The translations under genes were made by a program, and so were the position numbers. DNA of 52,749 bases from Methylomonas rosea (lineage in GTDB: Bacteria > Pseudomonadota > Gammaproteobacteria > Methylococcales > Methylomonadaceae), in contig NZ_JANIBL010000033.1 of the NCBI RefSeq assembly GCF_024505055.1, positions 1-52,749 on the forward strand, read 5' to 3'. The notes beneath the pieces were generated by a model, which had not been told where the DNA came from, did no database searches, and saw nothing but the letters and a program-made list of their open reading frames with translations. How positions within the stretch are numbered: the stretch's first letter is position 1; every line of letters starts with the position of its first letter. Shown one piece after another: positions 23,549 to 34,489 of this stretch.

Positions 23549-24094
23549 ATGTCATTCATGCAAGTCGCCGCCGGCGGCAATATTCCTTTTGAAATAAATG
23601 TAGTGGTGGAAATCCCGGCCTTTAGTGATCCGGTCAAATACGAAGTGGACAAACATACCGGGGCCTTGACCGTGGACCGGTTCATGGGCACCGCGATGCA
23701 ATATCCCTGCAATTATGGTTACATCCCGCAAACCCTGTCCGAGGATGGCGATCCGGTGGATGTGATGATCATCACCCCCGCGCCGTTGCTCAGCGGTTGC
23801 GTGATCAATTGCCGGCCGGTTGGCGTGTTGAAAATGATAGACGAAGCCGGCCCTGATCCGAAACTGCTGGCGGTGCCGGTACCGCGCTTGACGCCGTTCT
23901 ACAATCACGTCACCGATTACAAAGATTTGCAGCCGGACAAGCTGGCCAAGATCACCCATTTTTTCCAACACTATAAAGACCTGGAAGAAGGGAAATGGGT
24001 CTGCGTGGAAGGTTGGGGTGGGATTGATGATGCGCGGCAGGAAATTCTGGCTAGCGTCGGCCGCTATAAAACGTCGCATAGCAGTCGCCGCTGA
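23549..24094 (+). CDS. ppa: Inorganic pyrophosphatase
   Basis: 181 residues, a soluble family I enzyme that hydrolyses pyrophosphate to phosphate in the cytoplasm. The signature DGDPVDVM with its metal-binding aspartates is present, as are [26 protein letters not shown] and [11 protein letters not shown]. The C-terminus ([11 protein letters not shown]) is normal. It stands alone, divergent from DUF2797 and convergent with a diguanylate cyclase, whose stop is 15 bases away on the other strand. Confidence 0.97.
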   Translation: MSFMQVAAGGNIPFEINVVVEIPAFSDPVKYEVDKHTGALTVDRFMGTAMQYPCNYGYIPQTLSEDGDPVDVMIITPAPLLSGCVINCRPVGVLKMIDEAGPDPKLLAVPVPRLTPFYNHVTDYKDLQPDKLAKITHFFQHYKDLEEGKWVCVEGWGGIDDARQEILASVGRYKTSHSSRR

Positions 24095-24109
24095 TCCGGT
24101 TTTCTGACG

Positions 24110-24877
24110 TTAGCCGATTGCTTGGGGGAGTTTCAGTTTTTTCGCGCGGTACATCGCACTATCGGCTCGGTTTAGCAAGTCAATACTGCTTTGGCCGTCG
24201 TGGTGGTAAATAGCTGCGCCGATGCTGGCGCTGATAGCAACCGATTTGCCATTGATGCTGCAAGACTCGGCTAGTTGCGACTGGATTTTTTCTATCACCG
24301 CTGCCACGCTGCGGTCGGCATCAATTTCGCCCAGCAGCACCAAAAATTCGTCACCGCCGTAGCGGCAAGCGGTGTCGCCACAGCGAAGACAAGTCGACAA
24401 ACGTCCCGCCACTTCTTTCAGTAATCGGTCGCCGGCCGCGTGGCCGAGTTCGTCGTTGATGCTTTTGAATTCGTCCAGATCGATAAACAACAGTGCGACC
24501 GGCCGTTGTTGGCGATCCGCTTGGGCCAAGGCTTGTTGCAGTCTATCTAGCAACAAAACGCGATTGGGGAGGCCGGTTAACTCGTCGTGATGCGCGCAAT
24601 GCAGGGCTTGTCTGTAATTCTCGTCACTTTCCAGCAGTTGCTGTTCCAAGGTTTTGCGTGTGTTAGTAAGCGCTTCGATTTGCCGTTGGGCATTGGCGAG
24701 CTGTTGTTGGCTAATTGTTAGGGCGCGTTCCAATGCGGCAATCTCGGCACGGGATTGATTCAATTGGCAACATTCGTTGTTGCTTTCGCATTCAAGAGTT
24801 TGGCTAAGCCAGCGTTGGGCGACAACCGATGAGATAAGGCTTGGGCTCTGGGATTGCTGTCTGATCGGGTTAGTCAT
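24110..24877 (-). CDS. GGDEF diguanylate cyclase
   Basis: 255 residues. It makes c-di-GMP from two GTP. The N-terminus (1-40) is polar, then a coiled coil (about 40-92, AEIAALERALTISQQQLANAQRQIEALT) leads into the GGDEF domain: DELTGLPNR, FIDLDEFKSINDELGH and G174-GDEF. The inhibitory site R165-x-x-D168 sits the standard five residues before GGDEF, so product inhibition is expected. There is no membrane segment. I start at the ATG at 24877, whose first base is shared with the stop of an upstream 26-codon frame; a GTG at 24880 would add one residue. The input signal is unknown. Confidence 0.92.
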   Translation of the reverse strand: MTNPIRQQSQSPSLISSVVAQRWLSQTLECESNNECCQLNQSRAEIAALERALTISQQQLANAQRQIEALTNTRKTLEQQLLESDENYRQALHCAHHDELTGLPNRVLLLDRLQQALAQADRQQRPVALLFIDLDEFKSINDELGHAAGDRLLKEVAGRLSTCLRCGDTACRYGGDEFLVLLGEIDADRSVAAVIEKIQSQLAESCSINGKSVAISASIGAAIYHHDGQSSIDLLNRADSAMYRAKKLKLPQAIG

Positions 24878-24957
24878 CACAGTAGCTCCAATAGAACAGC
24901 GACTGAATTGATGGCGGTCAACGCCGCGATGAATAAGATCGAATTATCAACTTTCAT
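24877..24957 (-). CDS. Possible 26-residue hydrophobic peptide coupled to the cyclase
   Basis: ATG at 24957 opens a 26-codon frame, MKVDNSILFIAALTAINSV..., ending in LLELL and TGA. Residues 6-25 could form one membrane helix. The TGA overlaps the diguanylate cyclase ATG (TGATG), the pattern of a translationally coupled small gene. A weak AGG stands about 8 bases before the ATG. If real, it could be a small membrane partner of the cyclase or simply a leader frame. Evidence is limited to the frame, hydrophobicity and junction. Confidence 0.45.
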   Translation of the reverse strand: MKVDNSILFIAALTAINSVAVLLELL

Positions 24958-25151
24958 GACAATAACCTGTATGAATTGAGAGGCCGGAAAGCTCGTTAAC
25001 TGAGGTTTGTTGGCTTAATAGGATCAATTCTTATGCCAGGATTTTTGATCTTGACAGTATTGCTAGGTAACTGACTGTTGTTGAGGGAGTTTATGGGAAA
25101 TAAAAAGACGGGAGAGGAGCTGGATAATGCGAGGTCTTGAGGCTAAGTGCG

Positions 25152-25184
25152 TACGGTATTTCGTCAATATTACGAAATACCGTA
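25152..25184. promoter_or_regulatory. 13-bp inverted repeat between transglycosylase and cyclase genes
   Basis: TACGGTATTTCGT (25152-25164) pairs perfectly with ACGAAATACCGTA (25172-25184) around CAATATT. No T-tract follows on the minus strand, so it is less like a terminator than an operator or an RNA structure upstream of the sORF-cyclase unit. Confidence 0.55.
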
Positions 25185-25222
25185 TTCCTAGGCTGGGGTA
25201 GCGTAGGAGGATTGGCGATAAT

Positions 25223-26080
25223 TTAGGTTTTCTGTTCGATAACCAGATTTTTTTGCAGTTCTTGCGGCGGTACCGGATGGGTTGGTTTTTGATACGCAGC
25301 CAGAATTTGCTTCACGTAATTGCGAGTTTCCTGATACGGCGGGATGCCTTGATAGCGCTCCACCGCACCTTCGCCGGCATTATAGGCAGCCAGTACCAAA
25401 TCGACTTTGCCTTCGAAATGCCTTAATAGCCAATGCAGATAGGCGGTGCCGCCTTTGATGTTTTGAATCGGATTCCAGCTGTCTTTTACCCCGAAACGTT
25501 CGGCGGTTGCCGGTATCAGCTGCATCAGGCCTTGGGCATTTTTGCCGGACAGTGCGCTGGGGTTGAAAGCGGATTCGGCTTGAATCACCGCCATGATCAG
25601 TTGCGGGTCGATGCTGTAAATCGGTGCAATCTCTTTTACCCAGGCTTCTACCAGTTGGCGGTTAGGGTTGGGGTCGGCAACCAGTTTAACTTCGGGTTCC
25701 GGCGCCGGAGGTTGACAGGCTGGGTCGTCACTAGGGGTGACATCGCCAAAACGGGTCAGCATTTGCTGTGCATGCGCGTCGCCGTGTTCTGCGGCTTGTT
25801 TAAACCAGTGGCTGGCCAGCGGAATGCTACGAGTCACGCCGCGGCCATTGAAGTACATAAAGCCGATGCTGTAAGCCGATTCGGCATCGCCTTGCAGCGC
25901 GGCCTTGCAGTACATATCAAAAGCTTGCCGGTAATCTTGCTTGACGGTGCGGCCATGTTCGAAATCGGCAGCAGTCTTGCGGATTTGTTCCAGATTAACC
26001 GGCGCTAAGTCCTGAGCATTACCGATTTGGGCGGCAAAGCCCAAGCACAGGGCAATTAGCGATTGGCGTTTCAAGTTCAT
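25223..26080 (-). CDS. Periplasmic lytic transglycosylase with Sel1 repeats
   Basis: 285 residues. A signal peptide (about 1-22, ending IGNA) exports it. Two Sel1-like repeats (about 33-68 and 69-104, with DAESAYSIGFMYFNGRGV and DAHAQQML) come before a proline-rich linker (about 118-130) and a C-terminal SLT domain. The SLT catalytic glutamate is E169 in IQAESAFNPSALS, and GLMQLIPATAERFGV, GTAYLHWLL and LAAYNAGEGAV are typical. The enzyme cleaves peptidoglycan glycan strands. Sel1 repeats usually bind proteins, so it may be targeted to a partner. It lies alone between a structured gap and the sORF-cyclase unit. Confidence 0.92.
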   Translation of the reverse strand: MNLKRQSLIALCLGFAAQIGNAQDLAPVNLEQIRKTAADFEHGRTVKQDYRQAFDMYCKAALQGDAESAYSIGFMYFNGRGVTRSIPLASHWFKQAAEHGDAHAQQMLTRFGDVTPSDDPACQPPAPEPEVKLVADPNPNRQLVEAWVKEIAPIYSIDPQLIMAVIQAESAFNPSALSGKNAQGLMQLIPATAERFGVKDSWNPIQNIKGGTAYLHWLLRHFEGKVDLVLAAYNAGEGAVERYQGIPPYQETRNYVKQILAAYQKPTHPVPPQELQKNLVIEQKT

Positions 26081-26635
26081 AAAATTCTCGTTCTGTATTG
26101 CTGAGACTAGGTTCTTCTAAACCCGGCCGGAAAAGGATTAAACAGTCTATCCTCCAAGCTTCCAGCTACCGTATACATTGCAAGTGCTTGATCGCCCATA
26201 TGGCCGAGTTTCCGTGCAATTGCGCTTAATTGCATCCCGCGGGATGCTGGCAAACCTTGAAATAGTTCCGGGGCCGCTGAGGGTGTTAGCTTTACCGGAA
26301 CTGCTTCAAGGTTGTCCGCACTATACCCTCTGTTTTGCTGAGGCTATATTGCCCATATGGGCAGGTGAGCGTGGCGCGAATATATCACAGGGTTGATTGT
26401 GCGGCGATTTAAACTGTTGTTTTTGAGGGAGTTGTGGCCGATTTTTAGGCGCGGCGTGTGGTTTAGCCCCCGGATTTCGAATCTCAGAAAGCAAGCAAGA
26501 CCGTCCCCATGTAGGACCATAGCTTGTTCAAATACTCCTCTATCAGTATCCAAGTCACCTATTCCGGATTTAAAACGGAGGGTCAACCCAAATGCAAACT
26601 TAATTTGTATTCAGGATGACTTGCCGCTGATTATT
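26081..26635. other. Structured intergenic region, 555 bases
   Basis: I find no gene here. It holds a 16-bp perfect palindrome GCATCCCGCGGGATGC (26232-26247), a long hairpin (26253-26313) and a 12-bp palindrome GCCCATATGGGC (26351-26362), with a related CGCCCATATGG near 26192. The clustering of symmetry within 170 bases suggests a repeat element or an RNA with strong folding. The rest (26363-26635) shows nothing further. Confidence 0.5.
26253..26313. repeat. Long hairpin with 19-bp arms
   Basis: The left arm AACCTTGAAATAGTTCCGG (26253-26271) matches the complement of the right arm (26295-26313) at 17 of 19 positions around a 23-base loop. It lies downstream of the minus-strand gene at 26636 and upstream of the transglycosylase gene. 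No T-tract adjoins it. Confidence 0.6.
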
Positions 26636-27523
26636 TCAGGATTGGCCGGCAAATTTATCTCTGCGAGACATTGCGCTCATCAAGCCAACGCCCACAGACA
26701 TCAGCAGGAAGCCGCCAGGCAAAGGGACAGTGGCTGGTGGCGGAACTAGTGTGACACCGCTGAAATTCACTTGCTGTAGTCCGCCGAAATCAAAAGCAAG
26801 TGCAGTATCAAACGCTTCGTCACCCCAGTTGATCACCCCAAACTCAAGAAAATACGATCCCGAGGCAGTGAACGAGTACGCAGACTTAATCCAGCCGGTC
26901 GGACCACAGGTGTTCGCATTATCCCAGCAAATGCCGCTTGAGCTACCCAGCGGAATCCAGTTTGTGCCGGCCACATCAAAGCCAACCGTGTTGCCGCCAT
27001 TCAATACGGCGTCGAGTTCATCCGGTAAGGTGTTATCTACCTGACGGTTCAACACATTACCCGGCACGACATTCCCGTTAGCGGAATTGGTGCTGCGCGC
27101 CGTAAACAACCAGGCGGCAGTGTTGTTAGTATCCGCATTGACCAAGCGTGCCCAGGCATAGTCGTCGTAGCCGCGGCCATCGGTTGACATGTAATTGAAG
27201 TGCAGAGTAAGCGTGTCATTAGCGCTGGCGTTGAAGGCGTTCGATTGAATTTTCGAGCCATTAGTTTGGTTCTCGGTGCCGCGGCCTTCATCCCTCAGTA
27301 CTAGGGGAGAAACACCATAGACGCCGCCAGAGGTCGACACGTAACCGAACTGAGCGTTTCCAGTTTGCGAGTTATTGACCGTGCTGTCCCCGTAAATAAG
27401 TCCGGCCGCGCCGCTTGCAGCCCAGGTGTTACTGCTGACGGAAATATTGGAAGCTTGTGCCGCAGGTATCACAAGCGCGCCGCTCAAACTGAGGGCGATC
27501 AGGGGAATGCGCGTATTTTTCAT
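26636..27523 (-). CDS. Exported protein with VPLPG-type sorting tail
   Basis: 295 residues. The signal peptide is about 1-24 (IALSLSGALVIPAAQA). The middle, 240 or so residues, is beta-rich with many Asn, Gly and Thr; W.A.R.V.AD, CWDNANTCGPTGWIKSAY and FLEFGVINWGD suggest a carbohydrate-binding or jelly-roll type fold, but I do not recognise the family. The tail is VPLPGGFLLMSVGVGLMSAM followed by SRRDK, a variant of the VPLPA/PEP-CTERM signal with glycines. It is the fourth sorting-tail protein in the window. A 285-base gap separates it from the divergent coaBC. Confidence 0.85.
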   Translation of the reverse strand: MKNTRIPLIALSLSGALVIPAAQASNISVSSNTWAASGAAGLIYGDSTVNNSQTGNAQFGYVSTSGGVYGVSPLVLRDEGRGTENQTNGSKIQSNAFNASANDTLTLHFNYMSTDGRGYDDYAWARLVNADTNNTAAWLFTARSTNSANGNVVPGNVLNRQVDNTLPDELDAVLNGGNTVGFDVAGTNWIPLGSSSGICWDNANTCGPTGWIKSAYSFTASGSYFLEFGVINWGDEAFDTALAFDFGGLQQVNFSGVTLVPPPATVPLPGGFLLMSVGVGLMSAMSRRDKFAGQS

Positions 27524-27808
27524 GGTTCTACCTTTTTAGGTGTGGCTGTATAAGTCATCAGGGTTTTGTTGAATAAGCCGCTGCAATCCCATTAGGTAGT
27601 GCTGCTTACCTCGTTCATTCGGCGAAACTTATTCTGGGGTATATTCCGTGTGATAGCTCAATGGTTCAATTTGGGGGGCGGTTATAAGTCAGGCAACTGC
27701 AAAATCTGCGGTTCAAGCCTTGGTCGTACAGACTGATTGCAAAATAAGCTGTTCCTATACATCAAAGGTCGAGTTTGCCATAATTCCAAGAACTGATCTT
27801 TTTGGGGC
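27524..27808. other. Intergenic region between the VPLPG-tail gene and coaBC
   Basis: 285 bases between divergent genes. A stretch at about 27650-27730 has short resemblance to tRNA arms but does not fold as one. I could not assign clear promoters for either gene. Confidence 0.4.
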
Positions 27809-29020
27809 ATGAACATTAACAAGCGAATTTTGTTGGGGGTTTGCGGCGGTATCGCGGCTTACAAAGCGGCGGAGCTGGTGCGCTTGTTGCGGAAGCAAGG
27901 CCACGAAGTTCGCGTGGTGATGACCGCCGCCGCCCGCCAGTTTGTCACACCACTGACGTTTCAGGCCCTGAGCGGCCATGCTGTGCATAGCGATTTGCTG
28001 GATGTCGAGCAGGAACAGGCTATGAGTCATATCCATTTGGCGCGCTGGGCGGACCTGTTGCTGATTGCGCCGGCGACCGCTGATATGCTGGCGAAAATGG
28101 CCCACGGTTTGGCGGATGATTTGTTATCCACATTATACCTTGCGGCCGAATGCCCGGTATTCGTTGCGCCGGCGATGAATCAGGCGATGTGGGCTAAATC
28201 TGTAACTCAAGAGAATATTGCCAGATTGCAAAGCCACGGCGTGCATTTTATCGGCCCTGCGGCCGGTGAGCAGGCTTGTGGCGAGCAAGGTTTGGGACGT
28301 ATGGTGGAGCCGGCCGATATTGGTCGGCAAGTGCTGGGGCCTGAACCTCCCGGCTTTCTGTCAGGCCTTAATATAGTCATCAGTGCCGGACCGACGCGTG
28401 AGCCGCTTGATCCGGTGCGTTACATCACTAACCGAAGCTCCGGCAAAATGGGGTATGCCTTGGCAGACGCAGCCCTGTCAGCCGGCGCCAACGTGACACT
28501 GATAAGTGGTCCGGTGAACTTAGCAGTGCAGGCCGGAGCCAAACTTATTCCGGTGGAAACCGCCCTGCAAATGTATGATGCGGTGATGACACATTGCCCG
28601 ACGGCGGATATTTATATTGGCGCTGCGGCGGTAGCGGATTACCGGCCGCAACAGCTGGCTGAGTGCAAGATAAAAAAGGGTAGTGACACCAGCAATATAG
28701 CCTTGGTAAAAAATCCGGATATCATCGCCGCAGTGGCTGGTTTGCAACCAAAACCCTTGGTAGTAGGATTTGCCGCTGAAACCGACGATCTGGAAAATTA
28801 CGCTAAAAACAAGCTGCAAACCAAAAACCTGGACCTGATCGCCGCGAATTGGGTGGGGCAGGCTGAAGGCGGTTTCGAGAGTGATCGCAACGCCTTGCAA
28901 GTATTTTGGCCGGGTGGCCAACAAATCCTGCCGATGACCGATAAACATACTTTAGCCGCACAGCTGCTTAAACTGATAGCCGAGAAATTGCATGAAAAAA
29001 ATCCAGTTAAAAATTCTTGA
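27809..29020 (+). CDS. coaBC: CoaBC, phosphopantothenoylcysteine synthetase/decarboxylase
   Basis: 403 residues. A bifunctional coenzyme A enzyme. The N-terminal flavin decarboxylase (CoaC, about 1-180) has [13 protein letters not shown], the [19 protein letters not shown] segment with the catalytic histidine, PAMNQAMW, and the CGEQGLGRM lid with a cysteine. The C-terminal CTP-dependent ligase (CoaB, about 185-403) has [32 protein letters not shown] and the lysine region KIKKGS. It overlaps dut by 29 bases, giving the coaBC-dut-algC-argB order known from Pseudomonas and relatives. Confidence 0.97.
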   Translation: MNINKRILLGVCGGIAAYKAAELVRLLRKQGHEVRVVMTAAARQFVTPLTFQALSGHAVHSDLLDVEQEQAMSHIHLARWADLLLIAPATADMLAKMAHGLADDLLSTLYLAAECPVFVAPAMNQAMWAKSVTQENIARLQSHGVHFIGPAAGEQACGEQGLGRMVEPADIGRQVLGPEPPGFLSGLNIVISAGPTREPLDPVRYITNRSSGKMGYALADAALSAGANVTLISGPVNLAVQAGAKLIPVETALQMYDAVMTHCPTADIYIGAAAVADYRPQQLAECKIKKGSDTSNIALVKNPDIIAAVAGLQPKPLVVGFAAETDDLENYAKNKLQTKNLDLIAANWVGQAEGGFESDRNALQVFWPGGQQILPMTDKHTLAAQLLKLIAEKLHEKNPVKNS

Positions 29021-29447
29021 TCCGCGGTTGGGCCAGGAGATTGCTTTGCCCGCCTACGCCACGCACGGTTCGGCGGGACTGGATTTGCGAGCCTGCCTGG
29101 ATCAAGCCTTGACCTTGCAGCCAGGCGAAACGGCCTTGATACCCACCGGTCTGGCTATTCATATCGACGATCCGCATTTGGCGGCGGTATTGCTGCCGCG
29201 CTCGGGACTGGGGCATAAGCACGGCATCGTGCTGGGTAATTTGGTGGGTTTGATCGATTCGGATTACCAGGGACAGATTTTTATCTCCTGCTGGAATCGC
29301 GGCAATAGCGCGTTTACCGTCGAGATAGGTGAGCGTATCGCACAAATGGTGTTTGTGCCGGTGGTGCAGGCTGAGTTTGAGTGTGTGGCCGAGTTCGACG
29401 AAAGCCATCGCGGCAGCGGCGGTTTTGGACATAGCGGCCGGCACTAA
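28992..29447 (+). CDS. dut: dUTP diphosphatase
   Basis: 151 residues, a trimeric dUTPase that keeps uracil out of DNA and provides dUMP for thymidylate. All five motifs are visible: [41 protein letters not shown] and the C-terminal [10 protein letters not shown] that closes over the substrate. Its start lies inside coaBC (29-base overlap), so it depends on coupled translation. It ends 15 bases before algC. Confidence 0.98.
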   Translation: MKKIQLKILDPRLGQEIALPAYATHGSAGLDLRACLDQALTLQPGETALIPTGLAIHIDDPHLAAVLLPRSGLGHKHGIVLGNLVGLIDSDYQGQIFISCWNRGNSAFTVEIGERIAQMVFVPVVQAEFECVAEFDESHRGSGGFGHSGRH

Positions 29448-29462
29448 GCGGAGCCGCGACGG

Positions 29463-32000
29463 ATGGGACGCATATTTAGCATAGTTGCCGGCATCGCGGC
29501 GCTGATGGTGTTATTGGCCGGCGGCGGCGCCTATTGGTTTTCGGCGGCCCAGGTTAGGGAAACCCAACAAACCAGTACCACAGCGATTGCCAGCGGTATG
29601 ACGGTTAGCATCGTCAGTCAGATCGAGACGTTACAGCGGGTCATCGATGGTCTGGCGCAGGCGCCGGATGTGGTGGCAGTAGTCGCCAACGATAGTCAAA
29701 ATCAAGCGGCGCTTGATAACGTCACTACCAGGTTACAGAACACGATTCCGCAAGCGATGCGCGTGCGCTTGCTGTCGGCGACAGTCAGCGAGCCGGATCT
29801 TAATCAGGTGCCGAATATGGGCTTTGCCGATTTGGAGATGGTGCGCGCCACGCTGACGGCCAAGCAAAAGCCCTTCGTGCAAGGCGAGGGCGAGCATCGG
29901 CATTTGGCGATGACGGCTGCGGTTAGTCAAAATCAGCAGGTAATTGGCGTGATTTTGGTTAGTTTGAAGCCGGATTTGTTGCAGCAGTTGATCACCAAGA
30001 CTACCGTCGGCAATGGCTATGTGGAGATCAAACAAGAGCAGGCGGTATTGGCCAGTGTCGGCATACCGGAGTTGAAGAGCGACGAGCCGCAAGTGATGCC
30101 GCTGACGAACAGCCGCTGGTCGTTGGAGCTTTCCATAGGTGGCGGCACCAGTGCCGGCGACATCATTTTATTTTCCTGCATTATCTTGATTCCCGCCTTG
30201 TTGGGTTGTTTGGCGTTTTTTGTCGGGTATCGTAAATTGGCCGATTATCTGCATCACGATCAAAGCAGTATTTTAAAGGCCGCCAAGGACATGATGACCG
30301 GCAAGCAGGTTGGTCACTATCCGGTGCAGCTCGATGAAATGCGGCCGATCATTTCTACCTTGGCGCAGTTCAAACGCATCCTGGAACAAGAAAAAAGCCC
30401 GAGTAAAGCACCTGACGAATTGGGTGAATATGACTTTTTCGACGAGTCCTTCGATATCGATTTTATCGAAGACTCGCCCAAAACAGCCGAACAATATGCC
30501 AGCGTGCCGGTGAGCCTCGGTACGGCGCCTATCAGCATGGCCGAGCAGGCGCCGCTTAGTGCGGCGGCTCCCGCCGAGAAGTCGGCACCCGTAGCGATGC
30601 CCACAGTCGCTCCGACGGCGGGTGAGTCTTTTGCCGATATTTTCCGTACTTACGATATTCGCGGCATTGTTGGGCGCGGTTTGACGTCGGAAACTGTGCG
30701 AAATATCGGCCGGGCTTTAGGTAGCGAGGCCAGGCAGCTGAATATCAAGACTATCGTCATGGGCAGGGACGGCCGGCTCTCCAGTCCGGGTTTGTCGGAT
30801 GCCTTGGCAAAAGGCATTACCGAGGCCGGTTGTGATGTGCTTAACATTGGGGTCGTACCGACGCCGCTGCTGTATTTTGTCACGCAGCACAGCGAAGGCC
30901 GCAGTGGCGTGATGATTACCGGTAGCCACAATCCTGCCGATTATAATGGCCTTAAACTGGTTTTGAACGGCGAAACCTTATCCGGAGACAAGATTCAACA
31001 ACTGAAAAAACGTATCGAAGCCGGCGATTTCAGCGACGGTGCGCCCGGCTCCATCGAGCTGAATAGCCTATTCAGTAACGAATATATCGGCATGATTTCT
31101 GATGATGTGCATTTGGTAAGACCGATGAAAGTGGCCGTCGATTGCGGCAACGGCGCGGCTGGTCAATTGGCACCCATTCTGTTGCGCACCATGGGTTGTG
31201 AAGTGATTGAGTTGTATTGCGAGATTGACGGCAATTTTCCCAATCATCATCCCGATCCCAGCAAGCCGGAAAATCTGGCCGATCTGATTAAGGCCGTGCA
31301 GCATTACGAGGCGGATATTGGCGTTGCCTTTGATGGCGACGGCGACAGAATCGGCGTGGTCGATTCCGGCGGCAAAATTATTTGGCCGGATCGGCAAATG
31401 ATGCTGTATGCCCGCGATGTGCTGGCGAATAAACCGGGAGCCGAAATTATTTACGATGTGAAATGCTCCCGGCATTTGCACGATCAAATCGTTAAACGCG
31501 GCGGGCGGCCGTTGATGTGGAAAAGCGGCCATTCGCTGATGAAAGCCAAGCTCAAGGAAACCGCGGCGGCACTGGCCGGCGAAATGAGCGGGCATATTTT
31601 CTTTAACGACCGTTGGTTCGGTTTTGACGATGCCTTATACGCCGCTGCGCGGTTGATCGAAATTTTGTCCGGCGATATGCGCAGTAGTAGCGATGTCTTT
31701 GCCGATTTGCCGGACAGTATCAATACGCCGGAACTGCATGTACCGATGGCCGAGGGCGAAGGCGTCCGCTTTATGGAGCAGTTATTCAGCCAGGCCAAGT
31801 TTAAAGACGGCAAGATCATCAATATCGACGGTATGCGCGTGGAATTTGCCGACGGCTGGGGCCTGGTCAGAGCCTCCAACACCACGCCGGTTCTAACCGT
31901 GCGTTTCGAAGCGGATAGCCAGGAAGCGATGCAACGTATTCAAGCTCAATTCAGGCAGCTGATGCTGCAAATCAAACCCGACATCAAACTACCTTTTTAA
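29463..32000 (+). CDS. algC: AlgC-like phosphomannomutase/phosphoglucomutase with membrane N-terminus
   Basis: 845 residues. The C-terminal part (about 390-845) is a standard phosphomannomutase/phosphoglucomutase: FRTYDIRG, the phosphoserine loop TGSHNP with S488, the Mg loop D624-GDGDR, and GHSLMKAKLKE and GEMSGHIFF. It makes hexose-1-phosphates for alginate, LPS or other polysaccharides. The extra N-terminal 390 residues have a TM helix (about 5-25), a periplasmic domain (about 30-220) resembling a sensor, a second TM (about 225-250) and a linker rich in Ala, Pro and Asp/Glu. The arrangement, also seen in longer Pseudomonas AlgC models, would anchor the enzyme to the membrane. Confidence 0.92.
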   Translation: MGRIFSIVAGIAALMVLLAGGGAYWFSAAQVRETQQTSTTAIASGMTVSIVSQIETLQRVIDGLAQAPDVVAVVANDSQNQAALDNVTTRLQNTIPQAMRVRLLSATVSEPDLNQVPNMGFADLEMVRATLTAKQKPFVQGEGEHRHLAMTAAVSQNQQVIGVILVSLKPDLLQQLITKTTVGNGYVEIKQEQAVLASVGIPELKSDEPQVMPLTNSRWSLELSIGGGTSAGDIILFSCIILIPALLGCLAFFVGYRKLADYLHHDQSSILKAAKDMMTGKQVGHYPVQLDEMRPIISTLAQFKRILEQEKSPSKAPDELGEYDFFDESFDIDFIEDSPKTAEQYASVPVSLGTAPISMAEQAPLSAAAPAEKSAPVAMPTVAPTAGESFADIFRTYDIRGIVGRGLTSETVRNIGRALGSEARQLNIKTIVMGRDGRLSSPGLSDALAKGITEAGCDVLNIGVVPTPLLYFVTQHSEGRSGVMITGSHNPADYNGLKLVLNGETLSGDKIQQLKKRIEAGDFSDGAPGSIELNSLFSNEYIGMISDDVHLVRPMKVAVDCGNGAAGQLAPILLRTMGCEVIELYCEIDGNFPNHHPDPSKPENLADLIKAVQHYEADIGVAFDGDGDRIGVVDSGGKIIWPDRQMMLYARDVLANKPGAEIIYDVKCSRHLHDQIVKRGGRPLMWKSGHSLMKAKLKETAAALAGEMSGHIFFNDRWFGFDDALYAAARLIEILSGDMRSSSDVFADLPDSINTPELHVPMAEGEGVRFMEQLFSQAKFKDGKIINIDGMRVEFADGWGLVRASNTTPVLTVRFEADSQEAMQRIQAQFRQLMLQIKPDIKLPF

Positions 32001-33899
<1,899 letters not shown>

Positions 33900-33913
33900 T
33901 ACCGGTCTGGCGC

Positions 33914-34489
33914 CTAGCCCAGCAGACTAACCAATTGATGTAAGGGCGGTAAAATCATCATTTTTGTCAGTTGCAACAATACCAGCGCCACCAGCGGCGA
34001 TAGGTCTATTCCACCCATGTCGGGCAGCACCTTGCGGCACACATTCAGCAGCGGATCGGTCAAACTGTACAAAATCGACGAGGCGGAGCCATAACTGCCG
34101 GGGGCGAACCAGCTGAGGATGGCGCCGGCAAAAATGGCGTAAACGAAAATATCGATCAGCATTTTCAATAAGTCGGTAAACGACAATAGCGTCAATGCCA
34201 CAAAACTGACCGATAAGCCTTTGATAGCCAGTATCGAAAAGTTAGCGACTATTTGCAGCAACAACGCCAGCACTAGGGAAGAGCTATCTATGCGACCGAT
34301 GGAAGGAATGAAGCGACGCAAAATCCGCAATGGCGGATGGGTGATTTTCACCAGAAATTGCGAAACCGGGTTGTAAAAATCGGCCTGGGTCCATTGCAAC
34401 AAGAAGCGCAATGCCACCGCCAAAATATACAACGAAAACAGCGTGTCGATCAGGAACACTATTGGGTCGGTCATGTAATTGCTGCCCAT
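33914..34489 (-). CDS. yggT: YggT family membrane protein
   Basis: 191 residues. The double-length YggT form, with two related halves each of about 90 residues: an N-terminal TM pair plus a motif F..NPVS..L.KITHPPLRILRRFIPSIGRIDSSSL, and a second PLLNVCRKVLPDMGGIDLSPL. Four TM segments are expected in the inner membrane. YggT proteins have been linked to osmotic stress and to cell division protein assembly, but a biochemical role is not settled. The start codon shares a base with the proC stop (TAATG at 34489), the widespread proC-yggT pairing. Confidence 0.93.
   Translation of the reverse strand: MGSNYMTDPIVFLIDTLFSLYILAVALRFLLQWTQADFYNPVSQFLVKITHPPLRILRRFIPSIGRIDSSSLVLALLLQIVANFSILAIKGLSVSFVALTLLSFTDLLKMLIDIFVYAIFAGAILSWFAPGSYGSASSILYSLTDPLLNVCRKVLPDMGGIDLSPLVALVLLQLTKMMILPPLHQLVSLLG

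Noticed and set aside
26393..26749. Plus-strand frame of 118 codons
   Set aside because: It partly overlaps a clear minus-strand sorting-tail gene, and its translation has neither a ribosome site nor a family pattern.
27650..27730. tRNA-like stretch (TAGCTCAATGGTT and GGTTCAAGCC)
   Set aside because: The flanking bases do not form acceptor, D or T stems, so it is not a tRNA.
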